In this document: positions 36,198-45,755 of the stretch, piece by piece
Numbering within the stretch: position 1 is the stretch's first letter
Layout of the letters: each line of letters begins with the position of its first letter
From: Parabacteroides sp. PH5-46
Lineage (GTDB): Bacteria > Bacteroidota > Bacteroidia > Bacteroidales > Tannerellaceae
Length of the DNA stretch: 64,000 nucleotides
Assembly: GCF_029892785.1 (NCBI RefSeq)
Contig: NZ_JARXXA010000019.1
Coordinates: 20,191 to 84,190 of the forward strand
Reading direction: 5' to 3'
The notes under the pieces: generated by a model
Seen by the model: the letters and a program-made list of their open reading frames with translations, nothing else
The model's database searches: none
Told to the model about the DNA's origin: nothing
Position numbers and translations under genes: made by a program

Positions 36198-37418
36198 ATG
36201 AAGATAGTAGACAGGTTTCTGAAGTATGTTTCATACGATACTCAGTCGAGTGAAACATCCGGGAAAACGCCAAGTACCCCCGGTCAGCGAGTATTGGCTG
36301 AAGAGATAGCAAAGGAATTGAAAGAGATCGGTCTGGAAGATATAACATTGGATGATAATTGTTACCTGATGGCTACGCTTCCGGCAAATACGTCTAAGAA
36401 GGTGCCTGTTATCGGCTTTATCGCCCACCTGGATACCAGTCCGGATATGTCGGGAAAGGATGCAAAACCTCGTATTGTAGCTTATAAAGGAGGCGATATT
36501 GTTTTGTCGGAAAAGCAAGGGGTTGTATTGTCGCCTAGCATGTTTCCCGAACTGAATGATTATGTGAATCAAGATATTATCGTAACAGATGGTACTACCT
36601 TACTGGGAGCCGACGATAAAGGAGGAATTGCTGCCATTATATCAGCCATGCAATATCTGATTGAACATCCTGAAATAGAGCATGGAAAGATACGGATAGC
36701 CTTTACGCCTGACGAAGAAATAGGGCAGGGGGCAGACCATTTTGACGTAAAGCAATTTGGCTGTGAATGGGGCTATACCATTGATGGAGGGCAAATTGGC
36801 GAGCTGGAGTATGAAAACTTCAATGCCGCTGCCGCCAAGGTAACCTTCAAAGGGCTGAATGTACATCCCGGAACAGCTAAGGGTAAAATGGTGAATGCCT
36901 CGCTATTGGCTACTGAGTTTGCTTCGTGGTTACCGGTAATCAAGCGACCGGAGCATACCGAAGGATATGAAGGCTTTTTCCACCTGACAAATATGAGCGG
37001 GACAGTAGAGGAAGCAAGCCTTTCTTATATTGTGCGCGACCATGATCGTAAGCTGTTTGAGCAAAAGAAAGAAATGTTGCAATCGCTTACTAATCTGATG
37101 AATGAACGATATCCGGGCAGTACACAGTTGGAAGTGCGCGATCAGTATTACAACATGCGCGAGATAGTAGAACCTCAGAAGCATATCATTGATCTGGCTT
37201 ACAAAGCGATGGAAGCTGTGGGTGTGAAACCGATTGTAAAACCTATCCGTGGGGGAACCGATGGTTCGCGCCTATCCTTTATGGGACTACCTTGTCCGAA
37301 CATTTTTGCCGGAGGCCTGAACTTTCACGGAAGGTATGAGTTTCTGCCAGTGAAGTCGTTGGAAAAAAGCATGGAAACAATTATAAAAATAACAGAGTTA
37401 CTAACAAAGCAATCTTAA
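36198..37418 (+). CDS. pepT: Peptidase T (tripeptidase)
   Basis: A 406-aa zinc aminopeptidase of the M20 family, matching E. coli PepT (408 aa). ATG at 36198 gives the usual start [17 protein letters not shown]; an upstream in-frame ATG at 36144 lies inside purF and is not likely. Metal-binding and catalytic blocks are visible: [39 protein letters not shown] and FHGRYEF. It releases the N-terminal residue from tripeptides in the cytoplasm. It starts 11 bp after the purF-like stop and is followed by gcvT after 12 bp, so the three are probably one operon. Confidence 0.95.
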   Translation: MKIVDRFLKYVSYDTQSSETSGKTPSTPGQRVLAEEIAKELKEIGLEDITLDDNCYLMATLPANTSKKVPVIGFIAHLDTSPDMSGKDAKPRIVAYKGGDIVLSEKQGVVLSPSMFPELNDYVNQDIIVTDGTTLLGADDKGGIAAIISAMQYLIEHPEIEHGKIRIAFTPDEEIGQGADHFDVKQFGCEWGYTIDGGQIGELEYENFNAAAAKVTFKGLNVHPGTAKGKMVNASLLATEFASWLPVIKRPEHTEGYEGFFHLTNMSGTVEEASLSYIVRDHDRKLFEQKKEMLQSLTNLMNERYPGSTQLEVRDQYYNMREIVEPQKHIIDLAYKAMEAVGVKPIVKPIRGGTDGSRLSFMGLPCPNIFAGGLNFHGRYEFLPVKSLEKSMETIIKITELLTKQS

Positions 37419-37430
37419 ATAAAAGAAGAC

Positions 37431-38516
37431 ATGAAGAAGACGCCATTTACTGATGTACATATTGCATTAGGTGCGAAAATGCATGAATTTGCAGGGTATA
37501 ATATGCCGATTGAATATTCCGGTATCATTGATGAACACATGACCGTGTGTAATAGTGTAGGGGTATTTGATGTATCTCACATGGGCGAATTTTGGGTGAA
37601 AGGCCCGAAAGCCATTGAATTTCTGCAGAGTGTAACAACCAATGACGTATCGACTCTGGCGGTAGGAAAGGCACAATATACCTGTTTTCCCAACGATAAA
37701 GGTGGTATTGTAGACGATTTTCTGGTATATTGCTACGAGCCGGAAAAATACCTGCTGGTTGTAAATGCTGGTAACATCCAGAAAGACTGGGATTGGTGCG
37801 TAAGCCATAATACAATGGGAGCCGAGTTGGAAAACTCATCCGATAATGTAGCTCAGTTGGCCGTACAAGGTCCGAAAGCAACGGAAGTGTTGCAACGCCT
37901 GACTTCGATTGACCTCTCTGCCATACCTTATTACTCGTTCGTAACGGGAGAATTTGCCGGATGCAAGAACGTAATAATCTCGAATACAGGATACACCGGA
38001 ACCGGAGGCTTTGAGTTGTACTTCTATCCCAGCGATGCCATGACCATCTGGAATGCCATCTTTGAAACAGGCAAGCCGGAAGGTATCAAGCCCATTGGCT
38101 TAGGAGCCCGTGATACGCTTCGCCTGGAGATGGGTTTCTGCCTCTATGGCAATGACTTGGACGATAATACCTCACCAATAGAAGCAGGCTTAGGCTGGAT
38201 CACCAAGTTTGTAGAAGGCAAGAACTTTCCAAACCGTGCCGAACTGGAACGCCAAAAGAAAGAAGGCGTTAGCCGCAAGCTGATCCCGTTTGAAATGATA
38301 GACAAAGGTATCCCCCGCCATGGCTATGAAATAGCAGACAAAGACGGTAATATCATAGGAGTAGTAACATCCGGCACTATGTCGCCCTTCCTCAAAAAAG
38401 GAATCGGCATGGGCTACGTAAAACCCGAATACGCCAAGGCAGGCACCGAACTATTCATCAAAGTACGCAACAGAGACCTGAAAGCCGAAGTAATCAAAGC
38501 TCCATTCAGGAAATAA
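37431..38516 (+). CDS. gcvT: Aminomethyltransferase, T-protein of glycine cleavage system
   Basis: A 361-aa protein with all GcvT landmarks: [71 protein letters not shown] and the C-terminal [21 protein letters not shown]. It moves the methylene group from the H-protein arm to tetrahydrofolate, releasing ammonia. GcvH and GcvP are not in this window. It is the last gene of the run before a terminator. Confidence 0.96.
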   Translation: MKKTPFTDVHIALGAKMHEFAGYNMPIEYSGIIDEHMTVCNSVGVFDVSHMGEFWVKGPKAIEFLQSVTTNDVSTLAVGKAQYTCFPNDKGGIVDDFLVYCYEPEKYLLVVNAGNIQKDWDWCVSHNTMGAELENSSDNVAQLAVQGPKATEVLQRLTSIDLSAIPYYSFVTGEFAGCKNVIISNTGYTGTGGFELYFYPSDAMTIWNAIFETGKPEGIKPIGLGARDTLRLEMGFCLYGNDLDDNTSPIEAGLGWITKFVEGKNFPNRAELERQKKEGVSRKLIPFEMIDKGIPRHGYEIADKDGNIIGVVTSGTMSPFLKKGIGMGYVKPEYAKAGTELFIKVRNRDLKAEVIKAPFRK

Positions 38517-38537
38517 GAAGAAATACGATAAAAGAGT

Positions 38538-38565
38538 AAAGGCTGTCCCTCAAAAGATAGCCTTT
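38538..38565 (+). terminator. Terminator after gcvT
   Basis: Arms AAAGGCTGTC (38538-38547) and GATAGCCTTT (38556-38565) pair with one wobble around an 8-nt loop and are followed by CTTTGT. It lies 21 bp after the gcvT stop. Confidence 0.75.
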
Positions 38566-38666
38566 CTTTGTACTTTGCTGGAACCCCATCTCAAAAATGA
38601 TTGGTTTATCTTACATAGTTGGAGAAGATAATCCTTATCTTTATAGCAAATTTGAAACCAACAAGT

Positions 38667-38996
38667 ATGACAACAAAACCTTATGATAATATACCGGAGG
38701 GTGATTCTACTAAAAAGGTGGATGAGCCGGCTATTGCGTATGAAAGAAATATGAATCTAAAGGCAGAAGTAACAAAACTAATCATGAATATTGATGATCC
38801 TGTATTGTTGCAAGAACTAGTAGATGAGCTAACCTGTTTGGCTGCAACTTCTATGTCTACTCGTTCGCCAATTCAATATACACTAGAAGAGCTAAAGGAA
38901 CAGTTGGCGATAGCGCAAGAGCAATCTGCTCAAGGCATGGGGATAAGTCATGATGAAGTGCTGAAAAGGGAACCGCAATGGTGGATGTCAAAATAG
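38667..38996 (+). CDS. Probable antitoxin of a type II toxin-antitoxin pair
   Basis: A 109-aa acidic protein. ATG at 38667 is preferred over an upstream in-frame TTG because the earlier residues are hydrophobic and uncharacteristic. The C-terminal half is helical and charged (YTLEELKEQLAIAQEQSAQG, EVLKREPQWW), typical of the toxin-wrapping tail of antitoxins; a DNA-binding fold is not obvious. Its end overlaps the toxin start by 19 bp, the normal antitoxin-first arrangement. Identification rests mainly on its partner. Confidence 0.65.
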   Translation: MTTKPYDNIPEGDSTKKVDEPAIAYERNMNLKAEVTKLIMNIDDPVLLQELVDELTCLAATSMSTRSPIQYTLEELKEQLAIAQEQSAQGMGISHDEVLKREPQWWMSK

Positions 38997-39304
38997 AATG
39001 GCAGCCTATCGCTATCAAGCAATTAGTAGATCATTATTCTTTTTTGTCTGAGAAAAATGAAAGAGCAGCTTTGTTGCTATATAACACATTAATAGCTGCT
39101 CCTAATATGCTTAAAGTGTTTCCTTATGCCGGACAAATTGAGCCATTATTGACTGATTTGCCGGTTTGTTATAGGTATTTGTTGGTTATTCGAAGGTTTA
39201 AAATCATTTATACAGTAAGAGAAAATATAGTAGATATTCATGCCGTCTGGGATTGTCGCCAGAATGAAGATACTTTAAAACAAGAGTTAGGGAAATATAT
39301 ATGA
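38978..39304 (+). CDS. RelE/ParE-superfamily toxin
   Basis: A 108-aa basic protein of the ParE/RelE fold: a start with KIEWQPIAIKQLVDHYSFLSE, a central FPYAGQIEPLLTDLPVCYRYL and an end with RRFKIIYTVRENIVDIHAVWDCRQN, in which the conserved strand pattern and the arginines of the family can be seen. ParE-type toxins poison gyrase and RelE-type toxins cut mRNA on the ribosome; which of these applies is not decided by sequence. The stop overlaps the comB start by ATGA, an unusual coupling of a toxin gene to a metabolic gene. Confidence 0.8.
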   Translation: MVDVKIEWQPIAIKQLVDHYSFLSEKNERAALLLYNTLIAAPNMLKVFPYAGQIEPLLTDLPVCYRYLLVIRRFKIIYTVRENIVDIHAVWDCRQNEDTLKQELGKYI

Positions 39305-40023
39305 AAATAGACGTTTGTTTTTCGCCGGCTTTGTATCCGGTGTATCATGATGCTGAGAGTGTTGTAGTGGTGGTGGATGTTTTCCGGGCTACTACTACGA
39401 TGGCTACTGCGTTTCAGAATGGAGTTCGTAGTATTCGTCCTGTTGCAACTATTGAAGAGGCGATAGCCTATAAGGAAAAAGGCTGGTTGGTTGGTGCCGA
39501 GCGGAATGTGAAGCGTTGCGATTTTGCCGATTTTGGCAATTCCCCATTTGATTATACCCCAGAGATGGTGAAAGGCAAGGATGTTGTGTTTACAACAACA
39601 AATGGGACGAAAGCCATTACTGTAGCGAAGGATGCTTATCGTGTTGTGATAGGCGCCTTTGTGAATTTGCAGGCAGTTGCGGATTACTGTCTGAAGCATC
39701 AGCGGGATGTAGTGGTTCTTGCTTCCGGCTGGGAAGATAAGGTAAATATTGAAGATACCTTATATGGTGGGGCTCTGACGGAAGTATTATTAAATACTGG
39801 ACAGTATCAGACAGCAAGTGATGCTGCTGTAATAGCCCGTGATATGTGGAATACCCACAAGCAAGATCTGAATACCTATATGGAACAAACCGACCATTTA
39901 CCCCGACTGAAAGCCAATCGGCTGGAAGATTCTGTTCCCTATTGTCTTTCATTAAACCTAACGAATGCTGTCCCAGAGCTTCATATCGAAAATGAAATGC
40001 TGATCTTACGTAATTATAAATAA
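39301..40023 (+). CDS. comB: 2-phosphosulfolactate phosphatase family protein
   Basis: A 240-aa protein of the ComB family: VVVVVDVFRATTTMATAFQNG, GAERNVKRCDFADFGNSP, VFTTTNGTKAI, LASGWEDKVNIEDTLYGGAL. ComB removes phosphate from 2-phosphosulfolactate, a step of coenzyme M synthesis in methanogens; bacteria without coenzyme M also carry it, perhaps for sulfolactate or another sulfonate. The start overlaps the toxin gene by four bases and the stop overlaps the following oxidoreductase by one (TAATG), so it is in a tight four-gene run. Confidence 0.88.
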   Translation: MKIDVCFSPALYPVYHDAESVVVVVDVFRATTTMATAFQNGVRSIRPVATIEEAIAYKEKGWLVGAERNVKRCDFADFGNSPFDYTPEMVKGKDVVFTTTNGTKAITVAKDAYRVVIGAFVNLQAVADYCLKHQRDVVVLASGWEDKVNIEDTLYGGALTEVLLNTGQYQTASDAAVIARDMWNTHKQDLNTYMEQTDHLPRLKANRLEDSVPYCLSLNLTNAVPELHIENEMLILRNYK

Positions 40024-41051
40024 TGGAAAAACATATGAAAAAAGTGCGCTTTGGAGTTGTTGGAACGAATTTTATTACGGATTGGGTGATTGCCGGAGCC
40101 AGGCAGGATGAGCGGTTTGAGTTGGTGGCGGTTTATTCCCGGACGCAGGAAACAGCGGATGCTTTTGCTGCAAAACATCAGATACCTCATACCTTTACAT
40201 CTTTGGAGGAGATGGCTAAGAGTCCACTGATAGATGCTGTATATATTGCGTCTCCTAATTTTCTGCATGCTTCGCAGAGTATCTTGTGCATGCAATATGG
40301 CAAACATGTACTTTGTGAGAAGCCTTTCGCTTCCAATGCCAAAGAGGCCAAAGAGATGATACAGGCTGCTCAAACATATAATGTAACTTTAATGGAGGCT
40401 ATGAAACCGACACTTACCCCTAACTTTACAACTGTAAGGAAAAATCTGGGAAGGGTAGGGACGGTACGCCGTTATTTCTCTTGTTACTGCCAGTATTCCT
40501 CCCGCTATGATAAGTTTAAGGAAGGGATCGTTTTAAATGCCTTTAAACCGGAGTGTTCAAACGGGGCAATGATGGATATAGGAATTTATACGGTGTATCC
40601 GATGGTGGTTTTGTTTGGACGTCCGTTGAAGATTGATACTTCGGGGATTGTCTTGTCTTCGGGGGCAGATGGTCAGGGTGCTGTTAACTTCCTGTATGAG
40701 GGTATGAATGCAACTATCCTTTATTCCAAAATAGCCAACTCGTCATTACCAACTGAGATTCAGGGTGAAGACGGAAATATAATGTTAGATCGTATCAATA
40801 TAATAGGGAATGTCAGCTTTACACCTCGTTTGCAGGCTGCTTCGGGTAAAGGTCCCCAGCCTGCTATGGAGGATATCAGTCTAGTTACCGATAAAGACGA
40901 ATACTTCTATGAGATAGAGGAGTTTATAAACCTGGTTATTTCCGGCAAACGAGAGTCATCTGTCAATTCACATGAGAATTCTCTTATTACGATGGAGATA
41001 ATAGATGAAGTTCGTCGTCAGTTGGGAGTAATTTATCCTGCAGACAATTAA
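40023..41051 (+). CDS. Gfo/Idh/MocA family NAD(P)-dependent oxidoreductase
   Basis: A 342-aa protein with an N-terminal Rossmann fold (RFGVVGTNFITDWVIAGA) and the family active-site block YGKHVLCEKPFASNAKEA, where Lys of EKP and a later His or Lys act in hydride transfer; GGAMMDIGIYTVYP of the second domain appears as NGAMMDIGIYTVYP. Such enzymes oxidise or reduce sugars, inositols and related alcohols. The substrate is unknown. It is co-transcribed with comB, one base overlapping, and ends a + strand run facing the S4 gene. Confidence 0.88.
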   Translation: MEKHMKKVRFGVVGTNFITDWVIAGARQDERFELVAVYSRTQETADAFAAKHQIPHTFTSLEEMAKSPLIDAVYIASPNFLHASQSILCMQYGKHVLCEKPFASNAKEAKEMIQAAQTYNVTLMEAMKPTLTPNFTTVRKNLGRVGTVRRYFSCYCQYSSRYDKFKEGIVLNAFKPECSNGAMMDIGIYTVYPMVVLFGRPLKIDTSGIVLSSGADGQGAVNFLYEGMNATILYSKIANSSLPTEIQGEDGNIMLDRINIIGNVSFTPRLQAASGKGPQPAMEDISLVTDKDEYFYEIEEFINLVISGKRESSVNSHENSLITMEIIDEVRRQLGVIYPADN

Positions 41052-41066
41052 AACCGGAGGATAGTT

Positions 41067-41489
41067 TTATTCCCCTTCCGAGTCGAAATCAAAATCAAAA
41101 TCAAAGTCGAAACCATCGTTTTCGGCAAACATATCCAAGTCGCGACGATCTTTTTTAGTGGGTCGTCCAAGTCCTTTGGCTCTGTTTACGAAGCCGGATA
41201 TCTTGTTCATTTCCAGTATTTCATATTGTTCGGGAGGCGTAATGTTTTCCAGGAACTCAGGAACCAGTTTGGCTCCCATGCGGCGCTCTGTTAGTCCCAA
41301 TACTTTAAACGAATAAGTAACAGGTGGTTTCTTTACCTGTATAACCTCTCCCAGTTTGATCATACGCGAAGGCTTTACGCTCACCCCATTAATCATGATT
41401 CGATTCTTTTTGCATGCTTCGGCAGCAATCGTGCGGGTTTTAAATATGCGGGTAGCCCACATCCACTTATCGATTCTTACTTCTTCCAT
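41067..41489 (-). CDS. S4-domain RNA-binding protein, Hsp15-like
   Basis: A 140-aa protein with an N-terminal S4 RNA-binding domain (VRIDKWMWATRIFKTRTIAAE, KNRIMINGVSVKPSRMIKLGE) like Hsp15/HslR, which binds stalled 50S subunits carrying nascent chains. The C terminus is acidic and repetitive, with alternating Phe-Asp residues (FDFDFDFDF), an unusual tail. It follows pth directly with no gap in the same direction, consistent with a ribosome-quality role. Confidence 0.88.
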   Translation of the reverse strand: MEEVRIDKWMWATRIFKTRTIAAEACKKNRIMINGVSVKPSRMIKLGEVIQVKKPPVTYSFKVLGLTERRMGAKLVPEFLENITPPEQYEILEMNKISGFVNRAKGLGRPTKKDRRDLDMFAENDGFDFDFDFDFDSEGE

Positions 41490-42053
41490 TTATTTATTGT
41501 TAAATAAATTCATTGTTGTTTGTATGCCGGATAGGCAGAAGCTTTTCACCATTTCTACGGCTCTTTTCACCTTTTCGGGCATGGCTTTCATTTCGTCGGG
41601 ATCAAAAGGTGAGAGGACGAAGTGTGCCTGGCTGCCACGTGGGAAGTCACTTCCTATACCGAAGCGTAAGCGGCTGTATTCTTGTGTGTTTATAATTTCT
41701 TCTATGTTGCGTAAGCCATTATGCCCGGCATGGCTTCCTTTAGGCTTCAGGCGTAAGGTGCCAAAGGGTAGGGCGATATCGTCTACAATAACCAATAGAT
41801 TTTCCTCGGGAATGTTTTCCTTCTGCAACCAGTAACGAACGGCCAATCCGCTGAGGTTCATGAATGTGTTTGGCTTTAACAACACCAATTCTTTGTTTTT
41901 GATACGTAATTTAGCGATTGCTCCGTAGCGTGCTTCGGTGAAGGGTACGCCGGCATCTTCGGCTACTGCATTTACAATACGAAATCCTATATTATGACGT
42001 GTTCCCCAATACCGGGACTCAAAATTGCCTAATCCTACTATTAGATACTTCAT
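41490..42053 (-). CDS. pth: Peptidyl-tRNA hydrolase
   Basis: A 187-aa protein of standard Pth length. The start is [24 protein letters not shown], with catalytic His20 and Asn10 at canonical positions; [11 protein letters not shown] and [30 protein letters not shown] contain the other conserved sites. It frees tRNA from peptidyl-tRNA that drops off ribosomes. It lies between rplY and the S4 gene on the minus strand; a hairpin in the gap to rplY may set relative expression. Confidence 0.96.
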   Translation of the reverse strand: MKYLIVGLGNFESRYWGTRHNIGFRIVNAVAEDAGVPFTEARYGAIAKLRIKNKELVLLKPNTFMNLSGLAVRYWLQKENIPEENLLVIVDDIALPFGTLRLKPKGSHAGHNGLRNIEEIINTQEYSRLRFGIGSDFPRGSQAHFVLSPFDPDEMKAMPEKVKRAVEMVKSFCLSGIQTTMNLFNNK

Positions 42054-42070
42054 AATTACTTATAATAAAG

Positions 42071-42105
42071 CAAGGGAAGAACATTCGGTGAACGCTCTTC
42101 CCTTG
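42071..42105 (-). terminator. Hairpin between rplY and pth
   Basis: Perfect 10-bp arms CAAGGGAAGA (42071-42080) and TCTTCCCTTG (42096-42105) enclose 15 nt. It lies downstream of rplY and upstream of pth on the minus strand and may be a partial terminator. Confidence 0.7.
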
Positions 42106-42131
42106 TGTATGTTTGGAAGTGTATATCCTGA

Positions 42132-42791
42132 TTATTTGCCTGCGGCTGCGGCAGCAGCTGCTCCACGAGCAGCACGTGTCAACTTAACGGCAGCTACAAC
42201 AGCATTCTTAGCATTTACCAGTTCCAGCTTGTCAAAGTGAAGAGAACCAACTTGTATTGTTTTACCCAAGCCTAAGTTTGTTATGTCTACAAGCAACTTT
42301 TCAGGGATATCTTTGTACAAGGCTTTCACTTTTAGTTTTCTCATCTCCAGGCTTAATTTACCCCCTGCTTTTACACCTTCAGAGTGTCCTTCCAGTTTAA
42401 CAGGTACCTCGATAACGATTGGTTTGTTATCAAAGATTTCCAAGAAGTCGATATGCAGAATTTCATCTGTTACCGGCTGAGTCTGAATATCTTTAACCAT
42501 AGCCATTGCTTTTTTGCCACCTTCCAGAGATAGTTCTACCAAGAATACTTCCGGAGTATAGATCAGATTACGGATAGCCTCTTTTGTAACTGTAAAGTGT
42601 GTTACAATGATACCATTACCATTATGGCTTTCGATAAGCTTTTGACCTTTACCTAATTTTCCTTCATACGGTAAAGCAACCACTTCGCTTCCATATAAAA
42701 TAGCAGGGATACTGCTTTCTTTACGAATGGCTTTAGCCGCTTTCTTACCTACTGCTTCTCTGGGTGTTCCTTCTAATTGATACGTTTTCAT
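42132..42791 (-). CDS. rplY: 50S ribosomal protein L25 (CTC type)
   Basis: A 219-aa long-form L25/CTC protein. The N-terminal L25 domain binds 5S rRNA (KAIRKESSIPAILYGSE, MVKDIQTQPVTDEILHIDF) and a C-terminal CTC beta domain follows (IVIEVPVKLEGHSEGVKAGG, ALYKDIPEKLLVDITNL). The last residues are an alanine-rich tail. A consensus promoter lies 79 bp upstream, and pth and the S4 gene follow in the same direction, the usual Bacteroidales order. Confidence 0.96.
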   Translation of the reverse strand: MKTYQLEGTPREAVGKKAAKAIRKESSIPAILYGSEVVALPYEGKLGKGQKLIESHNGNGIIVTHFTVTKEAIRNLIYTPEVFLVELSLEGGKKAMAMVKDIQTQPVTDEILHIDFLEIFDNKPIVIEVPVKLEGHSEGVKAGGKLSLEMRKLKVKALYKDIPEKLLVDITNLGLGKTIQVGSLHFDKLELVNAKNAVVAAVKLTRAARGAAAAAAAGK

Positions 42792-42869
42792 TTCTTTAAT
42801 TTGTTTGTGTTACTCAAAATTAGTTGCTTCCTAATTTCCCATCACACTTATGGGCTTAAAAAAGCGCTG

Positions 42870-42900
42870 CAAAAATACGTCTTTCTTTCGTATTAACAAA
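42870..42900 (-). promoter_or_regulatory. Consensus promoter of rplY
   Basis: On the minus strand TTTG (42900-42897), 19 bp, TATTTTTG (42877-42870) matches TTTG-N19-TAnnTTTG exactly. The leader to rplY is about 70 nt and could hold an autoregulatory structure, though none is clear. Confidence 0.85.
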
Positions 42901-42992
42901 GGAATAAAAGCTTTTATTTCAATCTGTATCCATTAAATTTACGCTCAATTCCGATCCTAGGATAATAAAATACCAACAGGATAGATGAAGGT

Positions 42993-43508
42993 TTATTCGA
43001 TGAAAGACAGGAGAAAATCGGCAAAATCGTCATCTCTCCAATCACCTTCAAAGCGTTTACCATTAATAAAGAAGGTGGGAGTTCCTTCCACTCCATTATC
43101 AACACCCGACTGGTAGTCTTTCTGCACCTTCTGCAGGCATTTTTCGCTATTCATGTCAGCTTGAAATTTTGAGACATCGAGCTTGAGTTTTTGCGCATAT
43201 TCGAGCAAGTTGTAATCCTGTAGATACTGCTGGTTGTCGAATAGCAACATCTGCATTTCCCAGAACTTACCTTGCTGTGCTGCCGCTTCGGCAGCTAGCG
43301 CTGCATTCATGGCGTTGGCATGTAATTCTGTCAATGGGAAATTCCGGAAAGCAAACATCAAATCCTGCCCCAGACGTTCCTGTATATCTCGCATCACGTA
43401 AAAAGCCTTTCTGCAATACGGACATTGATAATCTGCGTATTCTACTAACTCAATAGGAGCGCTTATTTGTCCCCTTATGTGTTCATGTTGATTCACTACT
43501 ATAGCCAT
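42993..43508 (-). CDS. DsbA/thioredoxin-fold protein, cytoplasmic
   Basis: A 171-aa thioredoxin-fold protein with active site CPYC (YADYQCPYCRKAFYVM), a helical insert and the cis-Pro loop GVEGTPTFFINGKRF. It has no signal peptide, so it is probably a cytoplasmic DsbA-like oxidoreductase similar to the Na+/H+ antiporter-associated or FrnE-like proteins, rather than a periplasmic disulfide former. It is divergent from GH43 and monocistronic. Confidence 0.88.
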   Translation of the reverse strand: MAIVVNQHEHIRGQISAPIELVEYADYQCPYCRKAFYVMRDIQERLGQDLMFAFRNFPLTELHANAMNAALAAEAAAQQGKFWEMQMLLFDNQQYLQDYNLLEYAQKLKLDVSKFQADMNSEKCLQKVQKDYQSGVDNGVEGTPTFFINGKRFEGDWRDDDFADFLLSFIE

Positions 43509-43616
43509 ACTTTTTATTTTTAATTACTTTCTATTACAACACCGGAATACTGGTATTTGTTTTTTCCTTACCTTCGCAGGATTACTTGCTGCTTTATCCG
43601 ACAAATAATTATTTAT

Positions 43617-45152
43617 ATGAACAAACTAATCGCTATTATTCTGTGTGCCATCTTATTTGCTTGCTCTACGACAAAAGAGCAAAAGGAGTTTTTTACCAAT
43701 CCGGTGATCCCGGGAGATATGGCAGATCCCTCTATAATAAGGATAGGCGAGACTTATTATGCTACCGCTACATCCTCAGAATGGGCTCCTTTTTATCCGG
43801 TATTTACTTCTACGGATTTGGTGAATTGGACACAAACCGGACATATTTTTAACAAGCAGCCGGAATGGACCTTGTCTTCGTTTTGGGCGCCTGAACTTTT
43901 TCATCATAACAACCAGGTATATTGTTACTATACAGCTCGTCGTAAGACGGATGGTATTTCTTATATCGGGGTAGCTACAGCGCCGGATCCCACCAGCGAA
44001 TTCACCGATCACGGATTATTGATAGAGTTTGGAACAGAAGCTATTGATGCCTTTATCTATGATGATGAAGGGCGATTGTATATTAGCTGGAAAGCCTACG
44101 GGCTGGATGAGCGCCCGATAGAACTCTTAGGTAGCAAACTCTCCAATGATGGTTTGTCTTTGGAAGGAGAGCCTTTCTCATTGATGATAGATGATGAGAA
44201 TATCGGCATGGAAGGCCAGTCTCACTTTAAGCAAGGAGATTATTATTATATCGTCTATTCAGCCCATGGATGTTGTGGCCCGAATAGTGATTATGATGTA
44301 TATGTAGCTCGTTCTACTAACTTTAAAGGTCCGTATGAGAAATACGAGGGGAACCCCATCCTTCATGCAGGCAAGGATTTTATCTCCTGTGGGCATGGTA
44401 CGGTTGCTACAACGCCTGATGGTCGGATGTTCTATCTGTGTCATGCTTATTCTTCCGGTGATGATTTCTATATGGGGCGTCAACCGGTTTTGCAAGAGAT
44501 AACCGTAGGAAAAGACCAGTGGGTGCATTTCCTGGGAGGAGATACCTTGTGTAAAGTACAGCCGATGCCTTTCAAACATACAGTTCAGCAAGTATCGGTG
44601 GATTTTGAAGATTCATTTCAGGATAAACAACTGAAAAAAGAGTGGAGCTGGAACTATGTTTACTCAGACTTTACAGCCAAAATAGAAAATAATCAACTGG
44701 TTTTATCAGGAATACCCAAGGAGGGAAATTTGTATGGTACGGCATTATGCCTTCGTCCGTCAGCACCTCATTATAGCTATGAAGTTCAGATATCCAACAA
44801 AAATAAGAGTGCAAAAGGATTGACGATGTATGGCGACAACAAGAATCTGTTAATCTGGGTGTTTGAAGAAGATAAACTAGTCCTTAAAACCATTGTAGAC
44901 GGACATGAAACGCTTCTGAAGGAGATGGCCTGGGCGGATGATAATATATTACTGGGGATAGAAGTAAGCAAGGGTTGTTACTGTTCTTTCTACTGGAGCA
45001 AAGACGGAAAAACAAAAGAGTCTTTGGATATAGCGTCTGTAGACTGTAGCAAGCTTGTTCGTTGGGACAGAGTGGCTCGTTCGGGGGTAATCCATATAGG
45101 CGATCAGGAAGCTCCGGGCGTTTTCTCGTCTTTTAAAATGACGTATTTGTAA
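43617..45152 (+). CDS. GH43 family glycoside hydrolase lipoprotein
   Basis: A 511-aa lipoprotein; ATG at 43617 gives a proper signal (MNKLIAIILCAILFACS), whereas the longer frame from 43557 does not. A five-bladed GH43 propeller follows with the catalytic triad: Asp of DMADPSI, Asp of EAIDAFIYDD and Glu of IGMEGQSH. A C-terminal beta-sandwich begins around residue 330 (VSVDFEDSFQDKQLKKEW). GH43 enzymes are mainly beta-xylosidases and alpha-L-arabinofuranosidases. It stands alone, 20 kb from the D-arabinan-like locus, and there is no sign that it belongs to it. Confidence 0.9.
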   Translation: MNKLIAIILCAILFACSTTKEQKEFFTNPVIPGDMADPSIIRIGETYYATATSSEWAPFYPVFTSTDLVNWTQTGHIFNKQPEWTLSSFWAPELFHHNNQVYCYYTARRKTDGISYIGVATAPDPTSEFTDHGLLIEFGTEAIDAFIYDDEGRLYISWKAYGLDERPIELLGSKLSNDGLSLEGEPFSLMIDDENIGMEGQSHFKQGDYYYIVYSAHGCCGPNSDYDVYVARSTNFKGPYEKYEGNPILHAGKDFISCGHGTVATTPDGRMFYLCHAYSSGDDFYMGRQPVLQEITVGKDQWVHFLGGDTLCKVQPMPFKHTVQQVSVDFEDSFQDKQLKKEWSWNYVYSDFTAKIENNQLVLSGIPKEGNLYGTALCLRPSAPHYSYEVQISNKNKSAKGLTMYGDNKNLLIWVFEEDKLVLKTIVDGHETLLKEMAWADDNILLGIEVSKGCYCSFYWSKDGKTKESLDIASVDCSKLVRWDRVARSGVIHIGDQEAPGVFSSFKMTYL

Positions 45153-45256
45153 AATACTTTATAAAGAGAAGGAGGGGAATGCTGCCGGCAATATGTGTAG
45201 CCTGCTTTATCCCCCTAATATAATGGATGGTTAATCTATTACCTTCTTTTTTTGTC

Positions 45257-45676
45257 TTACTTAGTGGTTACTTTTAGAGTAACTTCTACATTGTTTCTGG
45301 TAGCATTGGAATACGGGCATACCTGGTGTGCCTCTTGTACGAGAGCTTCCGCTTCTTTTTGGTCGATGCCGGGAATGTTAACATTCATCTCTACAGCCAG
45401 CATAAAGCCTCCTTCGGCTTTTTCACCGATACTTACTTTGGCAGTAACAGATGATTCGATTCTCTTTCTTTGTTTTAAGGCTACGAGGTTAAGTGCACTA
45501 CCGAAGCAGGCTGAGTAGCCTGCCGCGAATAATTGTTCAGGGTTCGTGTAGGGGCCATCCGCTCCGCCCATCTCTTTAGGGGATCTCACTTCAAGGTTCA
45601 ATACTCCGTCAGAAGATTTTACGTGTCCATTCCTTCCACCTACAGAGGTGGCGACAGCGGTATATAATACTTTCAT
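45257..45676 (-). CDS. OsmC/Ohr family organic hydroperoxide resistance protein
   Basis: A 139-aa protein of Ohr size. It begins MKVLYTAVATSVGGRNGHVKS and carries both redox cysteines, one in GYSACFGSAL and one in HQVCPYSNATRNN. Ohr reduces organic hydroperoxides with lipoylated partners. No ohrR-type regulator is adjacent. It is divergent from the winged-helix gene. Confidence 0.92.
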   Translation of the reverse strand: MKVLYTAVATSVGGRNGHVKSSDGVLNLEVRSPKEMGGADGPYTNPEQLFAAGYSACFGSALNLVALKQRKRIESSVTAKVSIGEKAEGGFMLAVEMNVNIPGIDQKEAEALVQEAHQVCPYSNATRNNVEVTLKVTTK

Positions 45677-45755
45677 ATCAATAATTTTTTTATTTTTGTT
45701 TGACTTTCATCTATTAAACAAAAAGGATCTATAAAGGTTCAAAAAATGAAAAAAA

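Noticed and set aside
43617..45152. Including the GH43 gene in the D-arabinan-type locus
   Set aside because: It lies 20 kb away among housekeeping genes, and GH43 acts mainly on L-arabinose and xylose linkages.
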